A stretch of DNA of 64,000 bases from Timema cristinae (GCA_039000515.1 JBCFYV010000001.1:9904928-9968927); one strand, 5' to 3'. Shown: positions 1-33,515, numbered from the stretch's first letter. Notes: generated from the sequence alone by a model not told the origin. Made by a program: numbers and translations.

Positions 1-322
1 GATAGACAATGTTAGGTGATCTGTGCCGATATAATCAGAGAGTTCAGAAAGTGCACGTTACATACCTAAAATAAATAAATAAAATTTAGGGGAGGGGGGG
101 GGCAGGTATAACAGTTGGGAGAGGGGGCGGACATAATGTTTAGAGTAAAGGGGGTCAGGCATAATGTTTGGGGAGGTAAATATGTTTCAAATCTTTTATT
201 TTGTGTGCACATGATATTGGTTTTTCATCCTATTCATTTCTTAAGGACATGTGAAACACACAAAAATGGAACATGTCATGTGAAAAATGTCATTTTTAGA
301 AATAGTACACACAAAATAATAA

Positions 323-327
323 TAGTA

Positions 328-371
<44 letters not shown>
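323..371 (+). repeat. (AAT)n microsatellite
   Basis: About 16 AAT triplets. No SINE body is attached. It lies downstream of the NBEAL-like gene. Confidence 0.95.
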
Positions 372-450
372 GTGGTAACAGAGCACAAACCCAATTAAGT
401 TAAAACTTACAGAATATATTTCATTTCTGTCTGGATATGCCGATTTAACT

Positions 451-456
451 TTTATT
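451..456 (-). terminator. Candidate poly(A) signal of the NBEAL-like gene
   Basis: AATAAA on the minus strand, 138 nt downstream of the TAG stop at 594-596. It is the nearest canonical hexamer I see after the stop. The composition is AT-rich here, so chance occurrence is possible. Confidence 0.45.
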
Positions 457-593
457 TTGAGTAAATTTTACACCAAATGTTAAGGGGCCCCATCTAAAAT
501 CTTAAGGGCCTAGACTTACTAAACTGTCGTCACCACAATGAGCTGTTAAAGAGCCGGTGTGTGCCGGCCCAGTGAACCAAGTGGTGCAATCTT

Positions 594-22004
<21,411 letters not shown>

Positions 22005-22024
22005 CTGAAACAAGATACAGCCCA

Positions 22025-22318
22025 ATTACAATCTAGATCTACGGCAAGTAATGTCACTTCTGTTAGATATTATCAATACTTATAAAAACAATAATACTAA
22101 AACAATGTTATCAATGTTGACCGCAACTAAATATGTTTGTCTGTTATAAAAGGTTCGATCCTAGTTGGGTGCACTGAGGAAGGTTTTATCTAAATGGTTT
22201 TCCAGCCTCCACGCAAATGAAGGTACATTTTTCTCTCAATTCACCCACCCTCACCTCTAACAATTTAGAGTAATCATTGCATAGGCATACAAACCGAACG
22301 GGTAGTAATACGCGGTGC
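22025..22318 (+). mobile_element. Family D segment followed by SINE-B copy
   Basis: 22025-22145 belongs to dispersed family D (TTATCAATACTTATAAAAAC, ACAATGTTATCAATGTTGAC). It runs into a SINE-B body from 22150 (GGTTCGATCC, ATGGTTTTCCAGCCTCCACG) with the tail ACCGAACGGGTAGTAATACG. Confidence 0.7.
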
Positions 22319-22479
22319 ATGTAGAGTTGGAGTGTGACAATCGCAACAGATATTTGATAAGTTTCTATTCAAAAGGAACGTTTTAAAGACAAATATTTTA
22401 TTAAAAAGAAAATAAACAATATGTGACTCATTTTGTACGTAAAGACTTGAGATTGCAATAATAGTACGGGGCTCAGCCA

Positions 22480-22675
22480 CAAGGACAGACAGGATGGACC
22501 AGGGTCCTCTAGACCTGTAGTTAGTCTCCCTGACCACTCAGTCACAGACAGGATGTAACCAGGGTCCTCTAGACATGTAGTTAGTCTCCTGACCACTCAG
22601 ACACAGACAGGATGGAACCAGGGTCCTCTATACATGTAGTTAGTCTTGCTGACCACTCAGCCACGAGGACTAACC
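22480..22675. repeat. About 60-bp tandem repeat, 3 copies, tRNA-like unit
   Basis: Three copies of GACCACTCAG...CAGGGTCCTCTAGACATGTA GTTAGTCTCC. On the minus strand the unit resembles a tRNA-derived head (GTGGCTGAGTGGTCAGCAAG, then GGTTCCATCC). A single related copy stands at 31760-31835. Confidence 0.85.
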
Positions 22676-23239
22676 TGCATAGTAAATGAGAGTCCACAGT
22701 GGTTATCAAACGGAACAATCCCTAATTAGGATTCAGAGTTCGTCCCAAGTGCGCGTAGCCCATTCCAAGCCCGTCCGCCCTACTTTGCAAGGGAGTGTCG
22801 TAAAACATTTCCCCTCTCGGACCGGATTTAGAGTATAGTGACAACACGAGGACAGTCAGTTCATGGCGGGTACCACAACTCTTAGAGTCAAACAGACTTA
22901 TCCTTGATTCAGAATGTCATTATTCATCACATTAACCGTCTTACTGTCAATCATGGTAGAGGAGAAATAACTCGCACAAGTCCAACATCATCCAGAAGTT
23001 CTAAATGACGAGTCTTTCTGACCATTTGAGGCATCCCCATTCTACATCGACGGAAAACTATCCCCAACGCATCCCGACTCGGATTCGAATGACACGCTTC
23101 CTAGTCAAGAGTCAAGCAAGTTACACTGGACCAACCCTACTGTATATTGTATTGTACCTCAGCGGGTGAGGGTCACTGACCAAAATAGAACACATGCCAA
23201 GTAGTTTCAGAGGTTGCAAAGAGAATCTGATAAAAAAAC

Positions 23240-23338
23240 AACACCCTAAATACACTCAACCGGTTTGGAACCCCGATCTCCCAGTCATCAGTAGTCCAGC
23301 CTATTGCGAAAGTGACACCTTAGACCACGCAGTAGACC
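23240..23338 (-). mobile_element. SINE-B head fragment
   Basis: Minus-strand head with GCGTGGTCTAAGGTGTCACT and a B-box-like GGTTCCAAACC region. No tail. Confidence 0.6.
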
Positions 23339-23856
23339 CGGTAGGGTAACATGGTCTAAAGGCGCCAGGCTCGCAAAAGGTTGTATTGACGAGGTTCAGC
23401 CGGATGCACTGTTTGTTCTACCACTAACACTTCTCAGTAATAAGGCTTTATTTATTCTTAGCACACTTCCTCATCCTTACCGCTTAAATTAAACATGTGA
23501 TTGCTTTTATGTGGAACGTAGCATCGAATAAGGTTATACTACAAATGTCGGAACAAAAACTTAAAATAGTCAAACTGTCACAGTTCTGGCAATCCCCACA
23601 TGTTACCTCTGTTGGGGGTCAGAGGTCAAAAACCACAAGTGAGGTGCTCTAGTTCGAATACTGGTGGTGGTGGTGGTTATTGGTATGAGCGATGTAGAGT
23701 ATACTACAATAATTAGCTAGAAACTATATTGAGGATATTTAAATACAGAAAAAATTTAAAAAAACAGACCGATATTTCAACCAGTCGTCCAGTTTCACGC
23801 ACTAATCGGGGTTCATATCCCTGTTTGGGTGCTACACATCTATAACTACACAGTCG

Positions 23857-24139
23857 GTGACATGGTGGTCTAAGGTTAAGGTGTCGGACCTCTGTGCTGT
23901 GGATCCGGGGTTCAATCCTTGGTCCCGGCACAGATTTATCTGATTAGCCAAACCCTTCCTTCACCTCTGACAAGACATCTTGTGAATGTGGGGAATGCCA
24001 GGCCTCCACCGTGGTTCGGATCCCACGTTAAACTGTAGGTCCTCCATTTCATCTCACAATCACCCTATAATTACACATTAAGCGTAAGTGCATATAACCC
24101 GAACGGGTAGTAAGACGCGGTGATGATGATGATAATAAT
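23857..24139 (+). mobile_element. SINE-A copy
   Basis: Plus-strand copy: head GGTGGTCTAAGGTTAAGGTG, GGGGTTCAATCCTTGGTCCC, full middle, shared tail, and a (GAT)n then (AAT)n end. No clear target-site duplication. Confidence 0.9.
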
Positions 24140-24754
24140 TTATTCACACAATCCCATCGTCTGTTGTTACACTATATTGAAGCGTTGACCAGGGAACAGA
24201 AACAACACATCTACGATCCAAATATTGCAGTTTATTGTCGATACGTGGATATTATACACCAACATTAACGTGTCAAGAACAATAGTAAGTGATATAGTAA
24301 CAAGAACAGAGAATACAAAAGAGAATCTTAAAACATACAAAACATTAACAAAAACAAAGAGCACAGTGTAAATCCAGGTAAAGGGGGGAAGGTGATCCTA
24401 TCCAATGAGTTGCCGGAGATATAATCAACAACCAATCACAGCTTTACAAACAATATCTTATATGCTTCTTAATGAAGTTACTGCAAATCTAGTAAGTTTC
24501 ATAACTAGGTAATTTTACGGAAATTGTATTTAGTAAACACACATGAGATTAAGCAACGAAAATTCGATTGTATTTGTTACAAAAATAACTATAGAAAAAA
24601 CTGGCTAATTAATTATGATTCATTTGGATTTAATTATGTGACTATGTACATTTTACGTCAATAAGTAAAAGATAAAATTGCGAAGACTCAACGAGACATT
24701 GTTAAAACTAAACAGATGTGATATTTGCTGAAGAAACCGACACTTGATCTGGCC

Positions 24755-24850
24755 TAGTCGGACAACTTCTATACCTGTCAGACAAGCGGGTAGAGCATCG
24801 CTGCTTCAACAACAAAGATCAATGGTTCGAATCTCCATCAGAGTATGGCT
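24755..24850 (+). repeat. tRNA-like repeat head
   Basis: AAGCGGGTAGAGCATCGCTG (A-box-like) and ATGGTTCGAATCTCCATC (B-box-like). It does not fold into a complete tRNA by eye. It is a likely SINE head remnant near the 3' end of cuticle gene A. Confidence 0.45.
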
Positions 24851-24950
24851 TTCAAAACTCCAATTAACTTATCTAACGGGAGGTTACTTTAGGACTAATC
24901 TCCTCCAAACCAGAATCACATTGCAGTGGAAGGGGCGGGGAGGGGCGGCA

Positions 24951-26615
24951 CTATACGAGCACGGGGGCGGTCTTGACGAGCGACGCTGGGGCAGCTTTGA
25001 CAGCAGCCACGGCAACCGGCAGATCGCGCTGCACCACGGCGTTGAATCCATTGTGAGGGTCGGCGTAGTAGTTGACGGTGCGACGCACGCCGTCGGGCTC
25101 GATGAGGCTGTAGCTACCCCTGACGACGCCACCATCCCGCGTCTCCTCCTGAGCCTTGGAGTCACCGGTCAGGGTGTCCTGGACCGTGTACGCAAACTGG
25201 TACTGGGGGTAGGCGTCGGCGTAATCTTCCCTCACCACCTTGGCGAGGGGGGCGGCTACGGCAACGGTTCTCGCCACGGGGGCGGCAACGGCGACTGGGG
25301 CGGCAGCGAAGGCGGTGTAAGGCGACGCAGGGTAAGCGAAGGCCGGCGCGGGGGCGGTGTAAGCGAGGGGGGCGGCGGCTGGGATGACGCCTGCCCTCAC
25401 CAGCACCACAAGACTCACCACGGAAAACACTACCTGAGGAGTTAAGTATGTGTTACTCGGAGATGGGCGCCTTTTAGTTTTCAAGAATATTCACCAACAC
25501 CAGTCAAGTTTTCATCAACATTCTAGTTTCCCGTCCTCTCTTTAGGCGAACGGAGGTGCATTTACCAAGATTTACAAATCCCCTCAACTATGTTATCTTA
25601 GATCATGCAATATAGTCCAATATTAATAGGAAAACATATTTTGTTACAGACAACATTGTACTTATTGTTATTTTATAAGTATTGAGAATATCTATTAAAG
25701 TGACAGCTGCAGATCCCAAGACTTGACGTATGAATACTCGAAAGTGGATCTTTAGCTATCAGATAAGGTTCTTCTTATGAAAATGGTACTGTTTATGTTT
25801 ATAATAGAATATGGGCTACTCACGAATGATGTCTATAGCGCTCTAGTGCCACAACTGACCATCAGCGTCTCTATTTGAACCGAACTAACGCTCTATACCA
25901 CTCTAAAAGCTGTGACGTCAGACATAAATATCACGACTTACTAGCTAAGACTACAATAATTATTGATCATGACTAATTCTCAGGTTATAGCCCACCCCAA
26001 GACGGGTCACAAGGAGGTCGAGGTTCGAATCTCGGCTGTTGTGCGGTGGGGGTTGTTTATCAAGCGCGATTCATTCCCTCTGAACGCTAATGCGGATGAA
26101 TTTTTCTACCTCTTATATTATACTGGAGTTAATGGTTATAAAAAATCCAGGTCAAATATTTTAATCCACTCCTAATGAGCTCCGAGTCACAAGAACTTCG
26201 CCTGCTTTCAAACCCCGGCAGAGTTATTTATTTAACTTACACTTTATGAATAGACTGGTTATCAGCACACGACTTAAAAACAAGCTAAACTATAGAACAA
26301 ACTCAACACCCAGTCCTCCGACCGTTAGTACATCACTTTGTAAGTGGAAACCTTGATTTCACAGACTATAAATTTGTTACAACATAGCGTAAAACCCGAA
26401 CGGGTAGTAAGACGCGGTGCTAAATATTATTATTGTTACAACATATCGGGAATTGAACCCGGGGCACCTAGCTCAAGGGCAGACGTACTACCGACTGACC
26501 AAATGAAATATTGCTCCCACCGGGTCTCAAACCAGTCTCTATGATGCCCTGAAGATAGCCCTCCCAATAATGGTGTAATCCGAACCAATTATGTACTTAC
26601 TCGAACGAGCGCCAT
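24951..26615 (-). CDS. RR-2 cuticular protein A (165 aa, two exons)
   Basis: Structural cuticle protein that binds chitin through the Rebers-Riddiford domain. Exon 1, 26601-26615, codes MALVR and splices at GTAAGT. Exon 2, 24951-25433, follows acceptor CTCCTCAG. The join restores a signal peptide: [20 protein letters not shown]. Residues about 75-140 form the RR-2 consensus: [20 protein letters not shown], then [20 protein letters not shown] and [13 protein letters not shown]. Ala/Pro/Val-rich low-complexity flanks surround it. The stop is TAG at 24951-24953. GC-rich coding sequence stands out from the AT-rich surroundings. The in-frame ORF reaching into the intron (to 25484) includes an MKTKRRPS start, which I reject in favour of the spliced signal peptide. 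The plus-strand 233-codon ORF here is a shadow. Confidence 0.95.
26005..26130 (+). mobile_element. SINE-B fragment in the intron of cuticle gene A
   Basis: GGTCGAGGTTCGAATCTCGG followed by a diverged body with ACGCTAATGCGGATGAATTT. A detached tail (ACCCGAACGGGTAGTAAGAC) stands at 26394-26425. Confidence 0.6.
26394..26425 (+). mobile_element. Isolated SINE tail
   Basis: AACGGGTAGTAAGACGCGGT followed by GCTAAATATTATTATTG: the shared 3' tail with no intact body in front of it. Confidence 0.65.
26445..26510 (-). repeat. tRNA-like repeat head
   Basis: The minus strand reads GTCAGTCGGTAGTACGTCTG, then CCCCGGGTTCAATTCCCG. The T-arm pairs well, but the acceptor stem does not close. This is a SINE head rather than a functional tRNA. 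Confidence 0.45.
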
Positions 26616-26684
26616 GTCACTGGTTGTTATGTCTGAAATAAGACAGGAGACTGTACAATGCTGGTGACAGCCCCCGGGGAGACA

Positions 26685-26690
26685 TTTATA
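26685..26690 (-). promoter_or_regulatory. TATA box of cuticle gene A
   Basis: GGGTATAAATG on the minus strand, about 70 nt upstream of the ATG at 26613-26615. This implies a short leader of roughly 40 nt. Cuticle-protein genes usually have TATA promoters. Confidence 0.75.
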
Positions 26691-26825
26691 CCCCATACGG
26701 GGGTACCATCCCCCCCTCCAACGTTCGAGTGTCGACACTTGGGAGAGGTCCACGCGCCAAACTCATCCTCCACGACTGCCAAAAAGGGGCCCTGTTGCGT
26801 CAGGGAGACGTGATCGGGGTCCTTA

Positions 26826-29800
26826 GGCTAGTACTCAGCTCTTGGCGTGGCTAGTAATCTACTCGACAGCTCTTGCGTGGCTATAATCTACTCGACAACT
26901 CTTAGTGGTGGCTAGTAATCTACTCGACAACTCTTAGTGTGGCTAGTAATCTACTCGACAACTCTTAGTGTGGCTAGTAATCTACTCGACAACTCTTAGT
27001 GTGGCTAGTAATCTACTCGACAACTCTTAGTGTGGCTAGTAATCTACTCGACAACTCTTAGTGTGGCTAGTAATCTACTCGACAACTCTTAGTGTGGCTA
27101 GTAATCTACTCGACAACTCTTAGTGTGGCTAGTAATCTACTCGACAACTCTTTCGTGGCTAGTAATCTACTCGACAACTCTTAGTGTGGCTAGTAATCTA
27201 CTCGACAACTCTTAGTGTGGCTAGTAATCTACTCGACAACTCTTAGTGTGGCTAGTAATCTACTCGACAACTCTTAGTGTGGCTAGTAATCTACTCGACA
27301 ACTCTTAGTGTGGCTAGTAATCTACTCGACAACTCTTAGTGTGGCTAGTAATCTACTCGACAACTCTTAGTGTGGCTAGTAATCTACTCGACAACTCTTA
27401 GTGTGGCTAGTAATCTACTCGACAACTCTTAGTGTGACTAGTAATCTACTCGACAACTCTTAGTGTGGCTAGTAATCTACTCGACAACTCTTAGTGTGGC
27501 TAGTAATCTACTCGACAACTCTTAGTGTGGCTAGTAATCTACTCACAACTCTTAGTGTGGCTAGTAATCTACTCGAAAACTCTTAGTGTGGCTAGTATCT
27601 ACTCGACAACTCTTGTGCATGGCTAGTAATCTACTCGACAACTCTTAGTGTGGCTAGTAATCTACTCGACAACTCTTAGTGTGGCTAGTAATCTACTCTA
27701 CAACTCTTAGTGTGGCTAGTAATCTACTCGACAACTCTTAGTGTGGCTAGTAATCTACTCTACAACTCTTAGTGTGGCTAGTAATCTACTCTACAACTCT
27801 TAGTGTGGCTAGTAATCTACTCGACAACTCTTGGCTGGCTAGTAATCTACTCGACAACTCTTAGTGTGGCTAGTAATCTACTCGACAACTCTTGGCATGG
27901 CTAGTAATCTACTCGACAGCTCTTAGTGTGGTTAGTAATCTACTCGACAACTCTTAGTGTGGCTAGTAATCTACTCGACAACTCTTTGCGTGGCTAGTAA
28001 TCTACTCGACAACTCTTTGCGTGGCTAGTAATCTACTCGACAACTCTTAGTGTGGCTAGTAATCTACTCGACAGCTCTTAGTGTGGCTAGTAATCTACTC
28101 GACAGCTCTTAGTGTGGCTAGTAATCTACTCGACAACTCTTGGATGGCTAGTAATCTACTCGACAACTCTTAGTGTGGCTAGTAATCTACTCGACAACTC
28201 TTAGTGTGACTAGTAATCTACTCGACAACTCTTAGTGTGGCTAGTAATCTACTCGACAACTCTTAGTGTGGCTAGTAATCTACTCGACAGCTCTTAGTGT
28301 GGCTAGTAATCTACTCGACACTCTTAGTGTGGCTAGTAATCTACTCGACAACTCTTAGTGTGGTTAGTAATCTACTCGACAACTCTTAGTGTGGCTAGTA
28401 ATCTACTCGACAACTCTTAGTGTGGCTAGTAATCTACTCGACAACTCTTAGTGTGGCTAGTAATCTACTCGACAACTCTTAGTGTGGCTAGTAATCTACT
28501 CGACAAACTCTTAGTGTGGCTAGTAATCTACTCGACAACTCTTAGTGTGGCTAGTAATCTACTCGACAACTCTTAGTGTGGCTAGTAATCTACTCGACAA
28601 CTCTTAGTGTGGCTAGTAATCTACTCGACAACTCTTAGTGTGGCTAGTAATCTACTCGACAACTCTTAGGTGGCTAGTAATCTACTCGACAACTCTTGTG
28701 TGGCTAGTAATCTACTCGACAACTCTTAGTGTGGCTAGTAATCTACTCGACAATCTTTGTGTGGCTAGTAATCTACTCGACAACTCTTAGTGTGGCTAGT
28801 AATCTACTCGACAACTCTTAGTGTGGCTAGTAATCTACTCGACAACTCTTAGTCGTGGCTAGTAATCTACTCGACAAACTCTTTGCGTGGCTAGTAATCT
28901 ACTCGACAACTCTTAGTGTGGCTAGTAATCTACTCGACAACTCTTTGCGTGGCTAGTAATCTACTCGACAACTCTTAGTGTGGCTAGTAATCTACTCGAC
29001 AGCTCTTAGTGTGGCTAGTAATCTACTCGACAACTCTTAGTGTGGCTAGTAATCTACTCGACAACTCTTTGCGTGGCTAGTAATCTACTCGACAACTCTT
29101 AGTGTGGCTAGTAATCTACTCGACACTCTTAGTGTGGCTAGTAATCTACTGCTCAACTCTAGTTGCTATATCTACTCGACAACTGTGGGCTAGTAATCTA
29201 CTCGACAACTCTTAGTGTGGCTAGTAATCTACTCGACAACTCTTAGTGTGGCTAGTAATCTACTCGACAACTCTTAGTGTGGCTAGTAATCTACTCGACA
29301 ACTCTTAGTGTGGCTAGTAATCTACTCGACAACTCTTAGTGTGGCTAGTACTCAGCTCGACAACTCTTAGTGTGGCTAGTAATCTACTCGACAACTCTTA
29401 GTGTGGCTAGTAATCTACTCGACAACTCTTGTGTGGCTAGTAATCTACCCGACAACTCTTAGTGGGGCTAGTATCTACTCGACAGCTCTTAGTGTGGCTA
29501 GTATCTACAGCTCGACAACTCTTAGTGTGGCTAGTATCTACTCGACAACTCTTAGTGTGGCTAGTAATCTACTCGACAACTCTTAGTGTGGCTAGTAATC
29601 TACTCGACAACTCTTAGTGTGGCTAGTAATCTACCGACAACTCTTAGTGTGGCTAGTAATCTACTCGACAGCTCTTAGTGTGGCTAGTATCTAGCTCGAC
29701 AACTCTTAGTGTGGCTAGTATCAGCTCGACAACTCTTAGTGTGGCTAGTAATCTACTCGACAACTCTTAGTGTGGCTAGTAATCTACTCGACAGCTCTTA

Positions 29801-30035
29801 GTGTGGCTAGTAATCTACTCGACAACTCTTAGTGTGGCTAGTAATCTACTCGACACTCTTAGTGTGGCTAGTAATCTACCCGACAACTCTTAGTGTGGCT
29901 AGTAATCTACTCGACAACTCTTAGTGTGGCTAGTAATCTACTCGACAACTCTTAGTGTGGCTAGTAATCTACTCGACAACTCTTAGTGTGACTAGTACTC
30001 TGCTCGACAGCTCTTGGCGTGGCTAGTACTCAGTT
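26826..30035. repeat. 31-bp minisatellite, about 103 copies (3.2 kb)
   Basis: Unit GTGGCTAGTAATCTACTCGA CAACTCTTAGT (31 bp), highly homogeneous in the centre. Edge variants are CTCGACAGCTCTT, CTCTACAACTC, TTGCGTGG and TTGGCGTGG. The outermost copies contain TAGTACTCAGCTC. It begins about 135 bp upstream of the TATA box of cuticle gene A. It is the largest array in the window. Confidence 0.98.
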
Positions 30036-30204
30036 TACTGATAGCAGATCCGTCATTTAAAGAGCCCTTCACAAGATATAAACACTAAGGGCATATACAT
30101 AGTCAGGTCAGCCCAATCCCCCATTCGACCTGAAATGCTCGTTATTCGCATACCGGGAGATTGGTTAACTCTCAAGACTTTACTTTAAATATGAGACCAA
30201 GGCA

Positions 30205-30390
30205 TCAGTCTCGTCTTGTCTGCCCATGACGGGGAAGTCGGGGTTCAAATACAGCCGTGAATAAAAATGTGAGTTTGGTTAACCGTTTCCCACACTCCTT
30301 CCAAGCAAATGTGGATGTATATTCTCAAATACCCACCGTTGCCTAGAATATTAGAATAGCCCAAACGAGCAGTAAAACCCGGAGCACGGA
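30205..30390 (+). mobile_element. SINE-B copy, old
   Basis: GGGGTTCAAATACAGCCGTG head remnant, the body GTTTCCCACACTCCTTCCAA, and the eroded tail AAACGAGCAGTAAAACCCGG. A family D piece in reverse (GTAATCTGCAACTG on the minus strand) abuts it at 30395-30440. Confidence 0.65.
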
Positions 30391-30439
30391 TCTAGAGTGG
30401 CAGTTGCAGATTACATGACTTGGCGTATTAATTTATAAG

Positions 30440-31250
30440 AATAATTTTAGTATTTTTGAATCTGTCTGATTCTACCCTTAAGACAGAAATGTGATATTGT
30501 TTTGGGACAATGATGACAGAAAGTGTAAATATTCCTTTCTTAAAAATGAGACCCAAGTACAATATTTTAATTAAATAACACCCTATGCTTTGAATGGACA
30601 CAGGAAATATTGGTGGAGGGGGCTTAAGAGGAAGGGGGGGGGGATAAAACTCCTCCATCTTCCCCCGGCTTCCCCAGTTTCATGTTTTATTACTAGGTTC
30701 CATACCAGGTTGAGTACAATAATCATGTTTTATTATTTTATTGTGATTTCTCGTTTTTTTTCTCTCAAGGGGAATTCCAGTGCATTCTCTCAAATCCTAG
30801 TCCTCCTCCTGCTCCTGTCACCTTAGATAATGTGCAGTGACATTCCAGTGCGCACATGGACGCCTATAGAGCGGTTAAGTGCCACTCCCCCGCCAAGCCA
30901 CGCAACCATGTTTCCTCACGCATGTGCACATTCCATGTGTCTGAAGACCGGTCGGGTCAAGGACAATGTCACGCGTGTCCCCCACAGCCCTTGTGATGGT
31001 CTGTGGCTCGAACCCCATGTGGGGGTCTCTATTTGCGGTAGCTCCCTGCAGCAAATAATTTTTCTAAAGATTAAAATCTCTTTCGAGGTGATTTAAAACA
31101 AAGTGAGGTAGTATTTATTTTAAGCAGCACGTCTCCCTAACCGTTGGGGCTATACGCATATTTTCTAACTACAAGGATACTTTGGGCAGAGTTCAACCCC
31201 CTAAACACCCCCTCACCCCTTCTGCTCTGCACTGAATTACACTAACTATA
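30440..31250. other. Intergenic, no gene recognised
   Basis: No recognisable exon or element. Short ORFs on both strands (30428-30658 minus, 30590-31096 plus) show no domain or codon signal that I can support. A G-rich run (GGGGGGGGGG) is at about 30637-30646. Confidence 0.4.
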
Positions 31251-31257
31251 TAACAGA

Positions 31258-31730
31258 TATATACGAGTGATCACGTCAATATTCCATTCCTAGAACTAGG
31301 CATTCAACTCTCTACGCGTGATCACGTCAATATTACATTCCTAGAACTAGGCATTCAACTCTCTACGCGTGATCACGTCAATATTACATTCCTAGAACTA
31401 GGCATTCAACTCTCTACGCGTGATCACGTCAATATTACATTCCTAGAACTAGGTATTCAACTCTCTACGCGTGATCACGTCAATATTCATTCCTAGAACT
31501 AGGCATTCAACTCTCTACGCGTGATCACGTCAATATTACATTCCTAGAACTAGGCATTCAACTCTCTACGCGTGATCACGTCAATATTACCCTTCCTAGA
31601 ACTAGGCATTCAACTCTCTACGCGTGATCACGTCAATATTCCATTCCTAGAACTAGGCATTCAACTCTCTACGCGTGATCACGTCAATATTCCATTCCTA
31701 GAACTAAGCTATTCAACTCTCTATACGTGA
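31258..31730. repeat. 51-bp minisatellite, about 9 copies
   Basis: Unit ACGCGTGATCACGTCAATAT, TACATTCCTAGAACTAGGCA, TTCAACTCTCT (51 bp). Each unit has two palindromes, GTGATCAC and CCTAGAACTAGG, and a TGATCACGTCA stretch that resembles a CRE/bZIP half-site. The copies are nearly identical. Confidence 0.95.
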
Positions 31731-31759
31731 AGATGGAAACATTGTAGAACACTTAACTA

Positions 31760-31835
31760 TCTTGGGCTTGTCTGGGACTAAACCAATGTCCTCCAGAGAT
31801 GTAGTCAGTCTCATTGACTTCTCAGCCACGGGAGT
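31760..31835 (-). repeat. tRNA-like repeat, relative of the 22480 tandem unit
   Basis: The minus strand reads CCCGTGGCTGAGAAGTCAAT, GAGACTGACTACATCTCTGG and a B-box-like TTGGTTTAGTCCC. Confidence 0.5.
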
Positions 31836-32442
31836 GAACTACTGGTTTCTGTTGTAATTGAGTTATAGACCCATGTGCTTTTAGGAACTACAAAGTATCC
31901 CTTTAAGAAAAGTTGTGCCGTCAAGAACGCCAAGGCCTCACAGTTAGACGCAGACTGACAATACGAGTACAATTTGAAGTTCCTCACCAAAAGGTATATA
32001 TATGAATCGCTGTTGAGAGCTGTCAAGTAGACGTTTATCGGGGAAGATACGGATAGTTTAGTACCCACTACAGTCAGAAGGTCCTAGGTGTCCAAACAAC
32101 CAGAATCCCGACTAGAAGAGTGAATAGCAATGTTTACGGATGAGGTCGGGGAGGAACAAGGCCATCCATTTTTCTTAGGGTCACATTTTATACAGGGAAC
32201 GTATTTTTCTAAATTTAAAAGGTTTAGCACAAATGCTAAAATTTAAAAGGGTAAACATAACTTAACTATTTAGAGGGAGAGTATTCGAGAGTATAAATTA
32301 AAAAAACCCAACTAAAATACTATTTAAAAAAGATACCCAGTGAATTTAGAAGTGAAGCAATTCATTAAAAAGGTTTTGTTACAAGTGCTATTTTTTATCT
32401 CTCTTTGTTTAGGTAAGCGAGTAGTCAATCTTTATTGTGACA

Positions 32443-32835
32443 AGTTTGGGTTCCTATAGGCACCCAGTATTCTCTTGACAAGTTTGGGTTCCTATAAGCA
32501 CCCAGTATTCTCTTGACAAGTATGGGTTCCTATAAGCACCCAGTATTCTCTTGACAAGTATGGTTCCTATAAGCACCCAATATCTCTGACAAGTAGGGTC
32601 CTAAAGCACCAGTATTCTCTTGACAAGTATGGTCCTATAGCACCCAGTATTCTCTTGACAGTATGGTCCTATAAGCACCCAGTATTCTCTTGACAAGTAT
32701 GGGTTCCTATAAGCACCCAGTATTCTCTTGACAAGTATGGGTTCCTATAACACCCTGTATTCTCTGACAAGTAGGTTCCTATAAGCACCCAGTATTCTCT
32801 GACAAGTATGGGTTCCTATAAGCACCAGTATTCTC
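32443..32835. repeat. 38-bp minisatellite, about 10 copies
   Basis: Unit TTGACAAGTATGGGTTCCTA TAAGCACCCAGTATTCTC. The inner copies have many small deletions (32575-32700). Confidence 0.94.
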
Positions 32836-32879
32836 GAGATTAATTATTTATTGTCCAGTATTAAGGAAAACTCAAAGCA

Positions 32880-33515
32880 GTTCCCACATCTTATATAATG
32901 TTGTAATCATGGAACGTTTAGTGTGGTGTATACATGTTTGATTGTCCCCCTGTAAGATGAGGGAATACCCAGATGAGGCCAACAGCCAATGCTGCAACTG
33001 ATGTTGGCAACGCTCGAAGGTGCAGCTGGACTAACCCACTTGGCAAGGGTAGTCGAGGTTACCTCAGCACGCATGGGTGTTATATGCGTCGCTCTCCGGC
33101 TTTGACACGCAGTAGCGCGTGAGTGCGACAGACGCATAAAACAACACTAGCCATCCTCGGGTGGTTTGGCTCGTCACAATAATTGTTTACCCCTTAAGGT
33201 AGAGCGGCTGCAGAACAGCAACGGCAACCGGGTGTTTTAAACCAGACGAACTCGGCGCAGCGATGTCCCCTTTTCCCACGAGACATTGTTGTGTGGTAAT
33301 CGATATACAGTGATCACTTTCTGTTTGGTGATATCTACCAGAGTTTTAAGTTGTTTTTTAATTGACAAACACTTTCGTTGGTTTTAAATGGCATGAAATT
33401 ATCAGGATAAACAACGTTAGCCAAACTTTGTGAAATTCTTCAAGTCACTGTACTTTATAATTTTAGCCAATAACATTTTTTCAGACAATTCATTAAAGAC
33501 CAACTCTAGTGGGAT
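32880..33515. other. Intergenic, GC-richer island without a gene call
   Basis: 32940-33140 is more GC-rich than its surroundings and gives a 76-codon minus-strand ORF. It shows no splice context or domain I recognise. The rest is AT-rich and featureless. Confidence 0.35.

Noticed and set aside
24744..25445. 233-codon Gly/Arg-rich plus-strand ORF
   Set aside because: Antisense shadow of the GC-rich cuticle gene A, whose RR-2 domain is unmistakable on the other strand.
26826..30035. CRISPR-like regular repeats
   Set aside because: The units are directly contiguous with no unique spacers, and the window is eukaryotic. It is a minisatellite.
32907..33137. 76-codon minus-strand ORF in a GC-richer patch
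   Set aside because: No domain, no splice sites that extend it and no neighbours. I could not support a gene.
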